This document shows, piece after piece, positions 24,913 to 32,740 of a stretch of 55,362 bases of DNA (position 1 is the first letter of the stretch; each line of letters begins with the position of its first letter). A model generated the notes under the pieces. The model did not search any database and was not told where the DNA came from. It worked only from the letters and a program-made list of their open reading frames with translations. Origin of the DNA: Streptacidiphilus jeojiense (GTDB lineage Bacteria > Actinomycetota > Actinomycetes > Streptomycetales > Streptomycetaceae). The position numbers were made by a program, and so were the translations under genes. Where the stretch lies: positions 1 through 55,362 of the forward strand of contig NZ_JOEH01000046.1 in the NCBI RefSeq assembly GCF_000719095.1, read 5' to 3'.

Positions 24913-25539
24913 GTGACAAGGGCGGGCGATTCCTACCACCACGGCGACCTGAGGGCCGCTTGTCTGCGTGCGGCGCGTGAGTTGTTGGAGGAGGGGGACG
25001 CCAGGCTGTCGCTACGCGCCGTCGCCCGGCGGGCGGGAGTGTCCGCGACCGCTCCCTACCGGCACTTCCCCGACCGGGAAGCACTCGTGTCCGCGGTCGC
25101 CGCGCAGGGGTATCGCGAGCTTGCAGAATGCCTCGCGGCGGCGCATCCCGAGCCCCGGACATCGGATGAACTCGCGGACATCGCCGTAGCCTATGTGCAG
25201 TTCGCCCTCGCGCACCCGGCTCTGTTCCGGGCCATGTTCTCGGAGCCCTGCGCCCCGGGCAACGCCGAACGGGCCGCGGCGAGCGCCGCCGTCTCCGCGT
25301 ACGTCCAAGCCCTGGTACAACGCGCCTTCCACGGCAGCGACAATGACTCAACCCCACAAGGGGATCTCGAAGCCTTGGCCATCGCCGTCTGGGCTCTGGC
25401 GCACGGCCTCGCAGTCCTCCACGCCGACGCCAAATTCGACACCTCGACCTCGCAGGCTGTTACCGACCGGGTCCGTGCCGCCGTCCATGCACATCTCGGC
25501 GTGACCGCACGCCGGCGCCGCACCATTCACCAGAAGTAA
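24913..25539 (+). CDS. TetR/AcrR family regulator
   Basis: 208 residues from GTG 24913, chosen because TTTGGAG precedes it at a good distance. The upstream open frame is not TetR-like. The helix-turn-helix is at about 25-52 (LSLRAVARRAGVSATAPYRH, then FPDREAL), preceded by the YHHGDLRAACL motif of the subgroup with a WHG-type C-terminal domain. The ligand domain follows (LADIAVAYVQFALAHPALFR, MFSEPC). No divergent target gene is adjacent, and the convergent SMP-30-like gene lies beyond a strong hairpin. Its target is unknown. Confidence 0.9.
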   Translation: MTRAGDSYHHGDLRAACLRAARELLEEGDARLSLRAVARRAGVSATAPYRHFPDREALVSAVAAQGYRELAECLAAAHPEPRTSDELADIAVAYVQFALAHPALFRAMFSEPCAPGNAERAAASAAVSAYVQALVQRAFHGSDNDSTPQGDLEALAIAVWALAHGLAVLHADAKFDTSTSQAVTDRVRAAVHAHLGVTARRRRTIHQK

Positions 25540-25615
25540 TTCGCCGCCGCCCGCGACGGCTGCCTGGCAGAGCCGCCGGCCTCACTCGGGTCACGCCGGT
25601 TCTCAACCGGGTGGC

Positions 25616-25644
25616 CGTCCACGCCGAGCAGGTCGGCGTGGACG
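25616..25644. terminator. Bidirectional terminator hairpin
   Basis: CGTCCACGCCGA (25616-25627) and TCGGCGTGGACG (25633-25644) form a perfect 12-bp stem with a 5-base loop. It lies between the convergent tetR-like and lactonase-like genes. Confidence 0.75.
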
Positions 25645-25676
25645 CCGTGGTCCAGCGAGGTAGGGTCGGTGACCGG

Positions 25677-26750
25677 CTAGCTGAGGCCGTGCGGTGCGGG
25701 CGGCATGAGCACAACGATGTCGTCTTCGGCGATGCTGCCGGCCACGACTGTGCCCTCATGCTCGGCGACGCTGGTGGCGAAGCCGTAGGAGCCGTCGTCA
25801 GTACGCAGGTCGTGGACCGTGTGACCGGAGAGGTCGAAGGCCATGACCCAGGCGACGGGCGCGGGCTTGGGGCGCAGGGCTTGCGGCAGGTTCCACAGCA
25901 GGACGCGGAGCAATCCGGGGAGCGGGAGCAGGCGGTCGAACAGTGCGTTGCGGGGCGCGGCGATCGCGACCCACACCAGCCCGTCGTTGCCGAGGCTGAT
26001 GTTGTCGGGTGCTCCGGCGAGGTTCTCGACGAACGGTTCCAGGGTGCCCGCCTTCGGGCCGGTGAGCCAGTGGCGGCTCACCCGGTACCCGGAGGTCTCC
26101 GCCACGAGCAGGTGCGAGGCGTCGGGGGCCAGGGCGAGACCGTTGGCGAACTTGAGGTCATCGTGCAGGACCGTCACCGTGCCGTCGAGGTCGTGCTGGA
26201 TGAGCATGCCGGTGCAGGAGTGCTCGAAGACGTCGCCGAGGTAGTTCTCCACAGTCCAACGGCGTGAGGAGACGGTGAACCAGATGGTGCCGTCCGGTCC
26301 TTCGGCCACGTTGCTGGCGAAGGTGAGCCGCCGTCCCGCAGCGGTGTCGACGAGTACCTTGACCGACCCGTCCGCGTCCAAGTGCAGCAGCCCCCGGTCG
26401 TGGTCGCAGACCAGGACGCTGCCGTCGCGGGACGGCGCGAGCCCCAATGGCCGACCCCCGGTGTTGCCCAGGACCGTGCGGGCGCCGGTACCGGGGTCCA
26501 AGCGGACGATACTGCCGTCGCTGAGACCTGTGAGCACGCGGCCCTCGCGGTCGAAGGCCACGTCCTCAGGACCGTGGTCACCGGTCGCCAGGCGGCGGGC
26601 AACGGTGAAGCGGCTGGTGAGGGCAGTCCGCCCGCGGTCCGCAGGCGCTGTGGGCGGGGTCCAACGGCGGGGTGAGATCAGGCGACGCGTCGCGGCCGCA
26701 GCGGCAGCGGGCTGACCGGTCACGCTCGCTGCTGCTGCTCGACTGTGCAT
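25677..26750 (-). CDS. SMP-30/strictosidine-synthase-like beta-propeller protein (lactonase-like)
   Basis: 357 residues. A six-bladed propeller is recognisable from repeated D/G-rich strand-turn units: GPEDVAFDREGRVLTG, GGRPLGLAPSRDGSVLVCD, SNVAEGPDGTIWFTV, FANGLALAPDASHLLVAE and APDNISLGNDGLVWVA. The FTVSSRRWTVENYLGDVFE segment is typical of strictosidine-synthase-like bacterial proteins. Related enzymes hydrolyse lactones or esters with a bound Ca or Zn. Its ATG overlaps the stop of the upstream amidohydrolase (TGATG), so translation is coupled and the two should act on related substrates. The first 45 residues are low-complexity, so an internal start is possible. Confidence 0.82.
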   Translation of the reverse strand: MHSRAAAASVTGQPAAAAAATRRLISPRRWTPPTAPADRGRTALTSRFTVARRLATGDHGPEDVAFDREGRVLTGLSDGSIVRLDPGTGARTVLGNTGGRPLGLAPSRDGSVLVCDHDRGLLHLDADGSVKVLVDTAAGRRLTFASNVAEGPDGTIWFTVSSRRWTVENYLGDVFEHSCTGMLIQHDLDGTVTVLHDDLKFANGLALAPDASHLLVAETSGYRVSRHWLTGPKAGTLEPFVENLAGAPDNISLGNDGLVWVAIAAPRNALFDRLLPLPGLLRVLLWNLPQALRPKPAPVAWVMAFDLSGHTVHDLRTDDGSYGFATSVAEHEGTVVAGSIAEDDIVVLMPPAPHGLS

Positions 26751-27985
26751 CAGATGACCTTACCCGCCTGGATGATGTGCATCAGGGCGGTCTCGGGACG
26801 GGTCAGGACGCCGATGTCCTCAAGAGGGTTGCCGTCCACCACGAGGAGGTCGGCGTGGGCGCCGACGGCCAGGGTGCCGATCTCGCCCTCCATCCGCAGC
26901 AGCCGGGCCGCCGTGGTGGTCGCCGAGCGCAGGATGTCGGCGGGGGGCTGGACCTGCGCCCGGATGGTGAACTCCTCCAGCTGGGCGACGTGCAGCGGGC
27001 CGAGCAGGTCGGTGCCGTAGACGATGTTGACGCCTGCCTTGTGGGCGTGCTCCAGCGCCACCAGGCCAGCTTCGCGGATCTCGGCGTTCTTCTTGTACGT
27101 CCGCTCGGACATGCCCACGCGCCGGCCGAACTGGGCCATCTGATCGTAGGTGACCAGCGTCGGGACCAGGAAGGCGTCGTGTTCCAGCAGCAGGCTGATG
27201 GTCTCCTCGTCGAGCAGGTTGCCGTGCTCGACGGAGCGCACACCCGCGCGCAGGGCCTGGTTGACCGCGCGGGGGTGGTAGGCGTGCACGGTCACGTAGC
27301 GATTGTGGTTCTCGGCCTCGGTGACGGCGGCGCGGATCTCCTCCTCGGTGTACTGGACGGCGGCGATGTCGTCGTGCGGCGAGGCGACCCCGCCGGAGAC
27401 CATCACCTTCAGGTGCTGGGCGCCCTTGCGGAACTCGTCGCGGGCCGCGGTGCGCACCGCGTCCACGCCGTCCGCGACGCGCAGACCGGAAAAGCGGTGC
27501 TGGCAACAGGGCACGGAGTCGTCCTCCCGTGCGCGGTGGTCGCCGTGGCCGCCGGTCTGGGTCAGGGCCCTGCCACCGAAAATCAGACGGGGGCCGGTTG
27601 CCAGGCCCTCCTCGATCGCGCGGGCCACGCCGTGGTCGGCCCCGGCGACGTCGCGCACGGTGGTGAAGCCGCGCCGGAGCATGCGCTCGGCCTCCCTCAG
27701 GCCGCGCACCGTGGCGTATCCCAGGGTCCAGTTGGCCGCTTCGTTGACGTCGAACGTGGTCGCCATGACGTGCACATGGGCGTCGATGAGCCCGGGCAGC
27801 ACGGTCGCGCCGGCGGCGTCGAGCACGCGTGCGTCCTCGGGTGCGGCGGGAGGGCGTCCGGTGCCGTGGGCCGCGATGCGGCCGTCGGCGGCCTCCAGCC
27901 AGGAGGCGTCGGTCAGCTCCCCGGTCTCCGGGTGGAGCAGTCGGGCGTTGGTGATCAACAGACGTGCGGGGTTCGGGGAGGTCAT
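26750..27985 (-). CDS. Metal-dependent amidohydrolase (imidazolonepropionase/prolidase-like)
   Basis: 411 residues from ATG 27985. Metal motif H-x-H in LPGLIDAHVHVMATT (about 68-82), the carbamylated-lysine candidate in HLKVMVSGGVASP, and histidines in VTVHAYHPRAV and VRSVEHGNLLD. The catalytic Asp is in NIVYGTDLLGP. This is the COG1228-type subgroup that includes bacterial prolidases and carboxypeptidases acting on L-Xaa-L-Xaa dipeptides or N-acyl amino acids. It is coupled by a TGATG overlap to the lactonase-like gene and divergent from the ABM-rpiR pair. The substrate cannot be told from sequence alone. Confidence 0.88.
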   Translation of the reverse strand: MTSPNPARLLITNARLLHPETGELTDASWLEAADGRIAAHGTGRPPAAPEDARVLDAAGATVLPGLIDAHVHVMATTFDVNEAANWTLGYATVRGLREAERMLRRGFTTVRDVAGADHGVARAIEEGLATGPRLIFGGRALTQTGGHGDHRAREDDSVPCCQHRFSGLRVADGVDAVRTAARDEFRKGAQHLKVMVSGGVASPHDDIAAVQYTEEEIRAAVTEAENHNRYVTVHAYHPRAVNQALRAGVRSVEHGNLLDEETISLLLEHDAFLVPTLVTYDQMAQFGRRVGMSERTYKKNAEIREAGLVALEHAHKAGVNIVYGTDLLGPLHVAQLEEFTIRAQVQPPADILRSATTTAARLLRMEGEIGTLAVGAHADLLVVDGNPLEDIGVLTRPETALMHIIQAGKVI

Positions 27986-28047
27986 CGTCTGGTTCCTTCC
28001 GATGGTTCCAGGATCCAACTTGCGGAGAAGGCGAGCGCAACAGTAGA

Positions 28048-28068
28048 TGCATGGATTGTTGCCATGCA
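28048..28068. promoter_or_regulatory. Inverted repeat between amidohydrolase and ABM/rpiR-like genes
   Basis: TGCATGG (28048-28054) and CCATGCA (28062-28068) are a perfect 7-bp inverted repeat with a 7-bp centre in the 94-bp divergent gap. A further ATCCATGG overlaps the start of the plus-strand gene. It is a likely operator for the RpiR-type regulator encoded by the second gene of that transcript. Confidence 0.45.
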
Positions 28069-28079
28069 ATGATTGATCC

Positions 28080-28382
28080 ATGGAATTTACTTCGCTGTCC
28101 CTTCGTACGGCGCCCGGCCGCCGTGACGAACTGGTCGACTACTACGGCTCGGTCGGCATCCTCGAGGCCTCGGGCGCACTCGCGGCGCAGGTCCTCATCC
28201 CCGCGGACGAACCGGACACCGTCGTGGTCACGGCCCTGTGGGCGGACGCGGGTGCCTACACGGCCTGGCAGAATTCCCCCAGGCGCCAGGAGTACGCGCT
28301 GGCAATGGAGCAGTTCTTCGACTCCGCCGACGGCATCAGCACCCGCAGCTTCCGCGTCGCCCAGCACCACGCGGCGCAGTGA
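28080..28382 (+). CDS. Antibiotic biosynthesis monooxygenase (ABM) domain protein
   Basis: 100 residues, the normal size for a single ABM ferredoxin-like domain. The N-terminus FTSLSLRTAPGRRDELVDYY, central VVVTALWADAGAYTAWQNSP and C-terminal MEQFFDSADGISTRSFRV are the expected strand and helix elements. Such small enzymes include quinol monooxygenases and peroxide- or aldehyde-modifying proteins. There is no ribosome site before the ATG, and a -10-like AATGAT lies only about 8 bp upstream, so a leaderless message is possible. It is followed 40 bp later by the rpiR-like gene. Confidence 0.75.
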   Translation: MEFTSLSLRTAPGRRDELVDYYGSVGILEASGALAAQVLIPADEPDTVVVTALWADAGAYTAWQNSPRRQEYALAMEQFFDSADGISTRSFRVAQHHAAQ

Positions 28383-28422
28383 GGCCGCGACCCGGACCCT
28401 GAGAACCGAGCAAAGGACGTCA

Positions 28423-29259
28423 GTGACCATCGAGTCATGGCTGGCCGAGCGCACCGCCCCCGGGACGCTCGGGCCCCAGGCCGAACGCGTGGCCCACATC
28501 CTGGCCAGGCAGCCCCAGTTCGCCAGCTATGCCTCGGCGCGCGGGATCGCCGAACGCGCCGCGGTCAACGTCTCCACCGTGGTCCGCACCGCCCAGCAAC
28601 TGGGCTTCGAGGGCTGGCCCCAACTGCGCGAGGACCTCCGGGCCCTCTACCTCGCCTCGGTCTCCTCCGGCGACACCACGCTGGACTCGGCGGCCACCGA
28701 GCCCGCCGCACAGATGCTGCGCCAGGACGCCAACAACATCGCCGCCCTGGCCACCCCCGACAACCTCGCCGCCATCCGCGCCACCGCCCGGGCCATCAAG
28801 GCCGCGCGCCGCACCCTGGTCATCAGCTCCGGCAGCGGAGCCGGACCCGCCCACATCCTCAGTTACCTGGGCAGCATCGCCGGCCACGACATCCAGCTCG
28901 CCCTCGACTCGGCCACCAGTCAGGCCGTTCAGGTCGCCCGCCTGGGAGCAGGCGACTGCCTGGTCACCATCAACAACTGGCGCCTGACCCGAACCCTGCG
29001 TGGCCTGACCCGACTGGCGCGCGAGCGCGGCGCCACCGTCAGTGTTCTGACCGACCTGCGCTCCTCCCCGCTCGCGGATGACGCCGACCATCTGATCATC
29101 ACCCCGATCGAGGCCACCCACCCCGGCCCGTCCCTTACGGGCGTGGTCGCCGCCGTCCAGGCCGTCCTCAGCGAACTCGCCGACGACGACGCCGCCCGCG
29201 CCTCCGGCCGAGTCCAACAACTCTGGCAAGAGCTGGACCTGATGGACGATCAACCCTGA
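28423..29259 (+). CDS. RpiR/MurR family regulator with SIS domain
   Basis: 278 residues from GTG 28423, with AAAGGA upstream. The N-terminal RpiR helix-turn-helix is at about 15-75 (SYASARGIAERAAVNVSTVV, then RTAQQLGFEGWPQLR). The SIS domain is at about 110-250, with TLVISSGSGAGPAHILSYLG, DCLVTINNWRLTRTLRGL and HLIITPIEATHPG. SIS domains bind phosphosugars, although the canonical Ser/Thr-rich phosphate loops are partly changed here (TINNWR in place of the usual S.SG). The likely target is the divergent amidohydrolase-lactonase operon and its own ABM-rpiR transcript. Confidence 0.9.
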   Translation: MTIESWLAERTAPGTLGPQAERVAHILARQPQFASYASARGIAERAAVNVSTVVRTAQQLGFEGWPQLREDLRALYLASVSSGDTTLDSAATEPAAQMLRQDANNIAALATPDNLAAIRATARAIKAARRTLVISSGSGAGPAHILSYLGSIAGHDIQLALDSATSQAVQVARLGAGDCLVTINNWRLTRTLRGLTRLARERGATVSVLTDLRSSPLADDADHLIITPIEATHPGPSLTGVVAAVQAVLSELADDDAARASGRVQQLWQELDLMDDQP

Positions 29260-29286
29260 ATCCGCGCAGCAGAACGGGCAGCGGAC

Positions 29287-30135
29287 CTACAGCGCGGTTG
29301 CTGCCGGGGGGTCTACGAAGATGTCCAGCGCCAGCTTCACGCCTGCGGGCGAGCCCGCCGGCAGATAGCCGGACAGGTCGTACACCCCCTCCTGGGCCAG
29401 GACGCTGTCGTCGATGAAGAGGTTGCCCGTCCAATCGCGCGAGGGGCGTGTAAGGATCGCGTGCGCCGCGTCGGCCACGATCTGCGGGCTGCGGGCGCGG
29501 TCGGCGCCGCCGAGAAGATTGCGTACGGCGGCGGTGTCGATCAGGGTGCGCGGCCACAGGGAGTTCGCAGCGATGCCGTCCTTGGCGAACTCCTCGGCGA
29601 GCCCGAGGGTGCACAGGCTCATGCCGTACTTGGACAAGGTGTAGCCGAGATGGCTGCCGACCCAGTGCGGCTCGAAGTTCAACGGCGGCGACAGCGTCAG
29701 GATGTGCGGGTTCGACGAGGCGCGCAGGTGGGGGATCGCTGCCTTGCTGAGCAGGAAGGTGCCTCGCGTGTTGATGTCCTGCATCAGGTCGTAGCGCTTC
29801 ATGTCCAGTGCCTCGGTGCCTGACACGTCGATGGCGCTGGCGTTGTTGACCACGATGTCAATGCCGCCGAAGGTGTCTACCGCCTGGCGCACGGCCGAGG
29901 CGACATCTGCCTCGTTGCGTACGTCGCCGACGACCGCCAGAGCCCTTCCGCCCGCCGTCTCGATCTCCTCGGCGGCGGTGAAGACCGTTCCCTCGAGCCG
30001 GGGGTGCGGCGTCGCGGTCTTGGCGAGCAGCATCACGTTCGCGCCGTCACGTGCCGCGCGCAGCGCGATCGCCAGGCCGATGCCACGGCTTCCACCGGAC
30101 ATCACGATCGTCCTGTCAGCCAGTGTCCTTGTCAT
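29287..30135 (-). CDS. Short-chain dehydrogenase/reductase (HSDL2-like)
   Basis: 282 residues from ATG 30135. The NAD(P) motif VMSGGSRGIGLAIALRAA is near 11-28, followed by the subgroup-typical LLAKTATPHPRLEGT. NNAS lies at about 99, then the catalytic GYTLSKYG with Tyr-x-x-x-Lys near 176-180 and the LTLSPPLNFEP serine segment. This subgroup resembles HSDL2 and reduces or oxidises lipid-like or acyl-CoA-derived alcohols. It is divergent from an acyl-CoA dehydrogenase gene with a 60-bp gap and probably acts in the same acyl-degradation route. Confidence 0.9.
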   Translation of the reverse strand: MTRTLADRTIVMSGGSRGIGLAIALRAARDGANVMLLAKTATPHPRLEGTVFTAAEEIETAGGRALAVVGDVRNEADVASAVRQAVDTFGGIDIVVNNASAIDVSGTEALDMKRYDLMQDINTRGTFLLSKAAIPHLRASSNPHILTLSPPLNFEPHWVGSHLGYTLSKYGMSLCTLGLAEEFAKDGIAANSLWPRTLIDTAAVRNLLGGADRARSPQIVADAAHAILTRPSRDWTGNLFIDDSVLAQEGVYDLSGYLPAGSPAGVKLALDIFVDPPAATAL

Positions 30136-30195
30136 CTCTTGCTCACAATCATGTGCGTCGCAAATCGTATGTAGAGCTAATGATATGTTGCACGC

Positions 30196-31422
30196 ATGAA
30201 CTCCTTCCCGCAACGTCAGGCCGACCGGCTCTACCACGAACTCCTTGCGCCCCAGGAGGTCCAGGACGTCCGTGCCCGTGTACGGGTGCTGGCTGAGAAG
30301 GCGGTCGCCCCGCATGCCGCGGCCATCGCCAACGGTGACGAGCGCACCGAGGGCTTCCCGCGGCAGGTCTTTGACGAGCTGGCCGCCGCGGGCCTGTACG
30401 GCATTCCCTTCCCGGCCGAGGTCGGCGGGGAAGGGCTGCAGCACCCCATCGCCGCCAGCGCGGTCGCCATCGAGGAACTGGCCTACTACTCCAGCAGCGT
30501 GGCCGCCGTGTTCGACGTGCACTGCCTGCTGGCCGGCAACGCCCTGAGCAACGGAACCGACGTGCAGCGGCAGCGCTGGCAACGCAGGATCGTCGACGGC
30601 TCGATGGTCGGCGCCTTCGCCACGACCGAGCCCGACGCCTCCAGCGACCTGTCCCCCCGAGCAGTGCGGACCTCCGCCTTCCGCACCGGAACCGGGTGGG
30701 TACTCAACGGCCACAAGCGGTGGATCTCCAACTCGCCCGTCGCCGGGGCGATCGTCACCCTGGCGCGCACCGGCGAGCGGCTGAGCATGTTCATCGTCGA
30801 CACCACGCTGCCCGGGGTCCGGGTGGGCCTTCCCGACCGCAAGATGGGCAACCGCGGCCAGTTGACCGCCGACGTCCACTTCACCGACGTCCGGCTCGCC
30901 GACGACGACCTCCTCGGCGGCGTCGAAGGACAAGGCCTCAGGCACGCGCTGCGCACCCTGGCCCACGGTCGCATCGGCATTGCAGCCGCCGGAGTGGGCA
31001 TGGCGCAGGCGGCTTTCGACTACACCGTGGCACACCTGACAGCCCGCCACGCCTTCGGCAAGCCGGTCGCGGCCAACCAGCACTGGCAGTTCCTGCTCGC
31101 CGAGCGGGCTCTGGAACTGGAGACCGCCCGGACCCTCTACACGAAGGCGGCGCTGCGCTTGGACGCCGGCAGCCCCTCCCCGGAGCCCGAGGCAGCCATG
31201 GCCAAGATCCACGCCACGCGCCTGTCGGTCGACATGGCCCGCGACGCCGTCCAGGCATTCGGGGGCCTGGGGTTCGCCCGGGAACTGGGTGCGGACGACC
31301 GCCCCTGCCCCATCGAGGCGCTCTACCGGGACACCAAGATCGGGGAGATCTACGAGGGCACCAACGAGATCCAGAAGTGGGTCATCGCCCGCGAGATCTT
31401 CGGCCGCGACATCACCGGCTGA
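30196..31422 (+). CDS. Acyl-CoA dehydrogenase
   Basis: 408 residues. FAD- and substrate-binding signatures are present: VGAFATTEPDASSDL (about 138-152), the VLNGHKRWISNSPVAGAIV block, the central HGRIGIAAAGVGMAQAAFDY and the C-terminal QAFGGLGFARE. The catalytic base is expected at the Glu of IYEGTNEIQKW. The enzyme forms a trans-2 double bond in an acyl-CoA and passes electrons to ETF. The next gene is a convergent AraC/OruR-type regulator. No ribosome site is seen before the ATG, and TGATAT lies about 9 bp upstream, so the message may be leaderless. Confidence 0.93.
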   Translation: MNSFPQRQADRLYHELLAPQEVQDVRARVRVLAEKAVAPHAAAIANGDERTEGFPRQVFDELAAAGLYGIPFPAEVGGEGLQHPIAASAVAIEELAYYSSSVAAVFDVHCLLAGNALSNGTDVQRQRWQRRIVDGSMVGAFATTEPDASSDLSPRAVRTSAFRTGTGWVLNGHKRWISNSPVAGAIVTLARTGERLSMFIVDTTLPGVRVGLPDRKMGNRGQLTADVHFTDVRLADDDLLGGVEGQGLRHALRTLAHGRIGIAAAGVGMAQAAFDYTVAHLTARHAFGKPVAANQHWQFLLAERALELETARTLYTKAALRLDAGSPSPEPEAAMAKIHATRLSVDMARDAVQAFGGLGFARELGADDRPCPIEALYRDTKIGEIYEGTNEIQKWVIAREIFGRDITG

Positions 31423-31473
31423 CCCCCTTCGCGAGCAGACCGTCGGTGCGGACCGGCGGGCGCGCCGGGCCGT

Positions 31474-31508
31474 GCAGGTGTCCACGCCGCGCGCCCGTGG
31501 GGACCTGC
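31474..31508. terminator. Hairpin between convergent acyl-CoA dehydrogenase and araC-like genes
   Basis: GCAGGT-GT-CCACG (31474-31486) pairs with CGTGG-GG-ACCTGC (ending 31508). The stem has 11 Watson-Crick pairs and a 2-base internal mismatch. It could end transcription in both directions. Confidence 0.6.
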
Positions 31509-31510
31509 GG

Positions 31511-32521
31511 TCACCCGTCGTTCGTGCGGCGGCGCACTGCGCTGGGGGTGGTCCTCCACCATCGCTGGGCGTAGCGGCTGAGTGTGGCGCTGCTGTGCAG
31601 GCCGATGGATGCGGCGACCTGGGCCATGGTCAGGTCTGACTGCGACAGGAGCGTCTGCGCCCGATCGCGGCGGGCTGTGTCCAGGACGTCGCTGAAGGTC
31701 GTTCCCTCGTCGGCCAGTTGCCGTTGCAGGGTGCGCGGCGACATCGCCAGCAGGCCTGCGACACCGGCCATCGTGGTCGGGCCGGTGCCCAGGGAATGGC
31801 GCACGATGACGCTCACGCGTCCGGTGATCGGATGGCCGACGGTCGAGACCTGGCTGTCGAGGTAGAACAGTGCCAGGTCCCGGCTCAGCTGGTCGCTCTC
31901 GCCGAAGGTACGGTGCGGGAGGTCGGCTGGAACCCGCAGGACCGCGCCGGGCCGGTCGAAGTTCACCTGCGCGCCGAACAGTTCCTCGTACCGTGCCCGC
32001 GAGGCCAGCGGCGGATGCGGCAGCTCCACGGTGCGCAGGCCGTAGCCGCCGTGGAACAGGTACGTCATCGCCCGGTGCACGAACAGCAGTCCCCGGTCGA
32101 TGCTCTGCGGCGCCGCCTGGAGGAACTCCGGGTACCCGAAGCGCAGGCCGATGGTGATGTTCGACTTGAGCGGGTCGGGGACCTGGGTCAGGGTGAAGCC
32201 GGCAGCACCCTTGATCCAGTACTTCGCGGTGTATCCCAGGGCGTCCGCAGCCGTCGGCGCGTTCCTCAGAGCGACGGCCAGCGGGCCGAGGTGTCCCAGG
32301 TCCTGGCGCAGCGCGACCCTCATTCCGAAGTCCGGGCAGTGCAGTTCCCGGGCGGCCGCCTCCAGCATCGCCGCGACCGCGGTGTCGCGCACCGGCACCT
32401 CGTCGCCGTCCAGCGCTGCGGCAGGGATACCGGCGCGGCACACCATCGCCTCGGCGTCGCCACCCAGTTGCTCGATCGTCGAGCGGACTTCACCCAGCGT
32501 CGCCGAACTCACCCATCCCAT
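31511..32521 (-). CDS. AraC family regulator (OruR/ArgR-type, Arabinose_bd domain)
   Basis: 336 residues from ATG 32521. The open frame continues upstream through the operator repeats and is not family-like. The N-terminal ligand domain (about 20-210) is of the Arabinose_bd/OruR kind (LGHLGPLAVALRNAPTAADA, FGYPEFLQAAPQSIDRGLLF). The C-terminal AraC helix-turn-helix pair is at about 235-330 (MSPRTLQRQLADEGTTFSDV, then LTMAQVAASIGLHSSATLSR). It is divergent from the MmpL gene, with a 21-bp-period direct repeat in the gap, so it probably activates or represses that gene and itself. The nearby acyl-CoA dehydrogenase is another candidate target. Confidence 0.9.
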   Translation of the reverse strand: MGWVSSATLGEVRSTIEQLGGDAEAMVCRAGIPAAALDGDEVPVRDTAVAAMLEAAARELHCPDFGMRVALRQDLGHLGPLAVALRNAPTAADALGYTAKYWIKGAAGFTLTQVPDPLKSNITIGLRFGYPEFLQAAPQSIDRGLLFVHRAMTYLFHGGYGLRTVELPHPPLASRARYEELFGAQVNFDRPGAVLRVPADLPHRTFGESDQLSRDLALFYLDSQVSTVGHPITGRVSVIVRHSLGTGPTTMAGVAGLLAMSPRTLQRQLADEGTTFSDVLDTARRDRAQTLLSQSDLTMAQVAASIGLHSSATLSRYAQRWWRTTPSAVRRRTNDG

Positions 32522-32539
32522 TCGGCCAGCTTTGCCGCA

Positions 32540-32577
32540 GTGGCGCGATAAGTCAAAATTGTGGCGCAATAGGTCAA
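32540..32577. promoter_or_regulatory. 21-bp-period direct repeat, likely AraC-type operator
   Basis: GTGGCGCGATAAGTCAA at 32540-32556 and GTGGCGCAATAGGTCAA at 32561-32577 match at 15 of 17 bases. The 21-bp period equals two helical turns, as in AraC-family half-sites. The repeat begins 19 bp upstream of the AraC-like start codon. Confidence 0.6.
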
Positions 32578-32740
32578 GGCTGTGCAGGTGAGGCCGCCTA
32601 GGGTGAGGCAGTGGGCCTTCCGTACACGGCCCACTCACTACCCGTTGGAGCGTGACCGGCACGGGCCGCTTCGGCGTGCGCCGACGGCGTACCGCCGCCT
32701 CGTCGGCAGCCGTCCGCTCCGCTGACCTGAGGAGCCCTCA

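Noticed and set aside
30136..31485. Extension of the SDR frame to 732 residues through the acyl-CoA dehydrogenase region
   Set aside because: It is antisense to the dehydrogenase gene; the SDR fold begins at ATG 30135.
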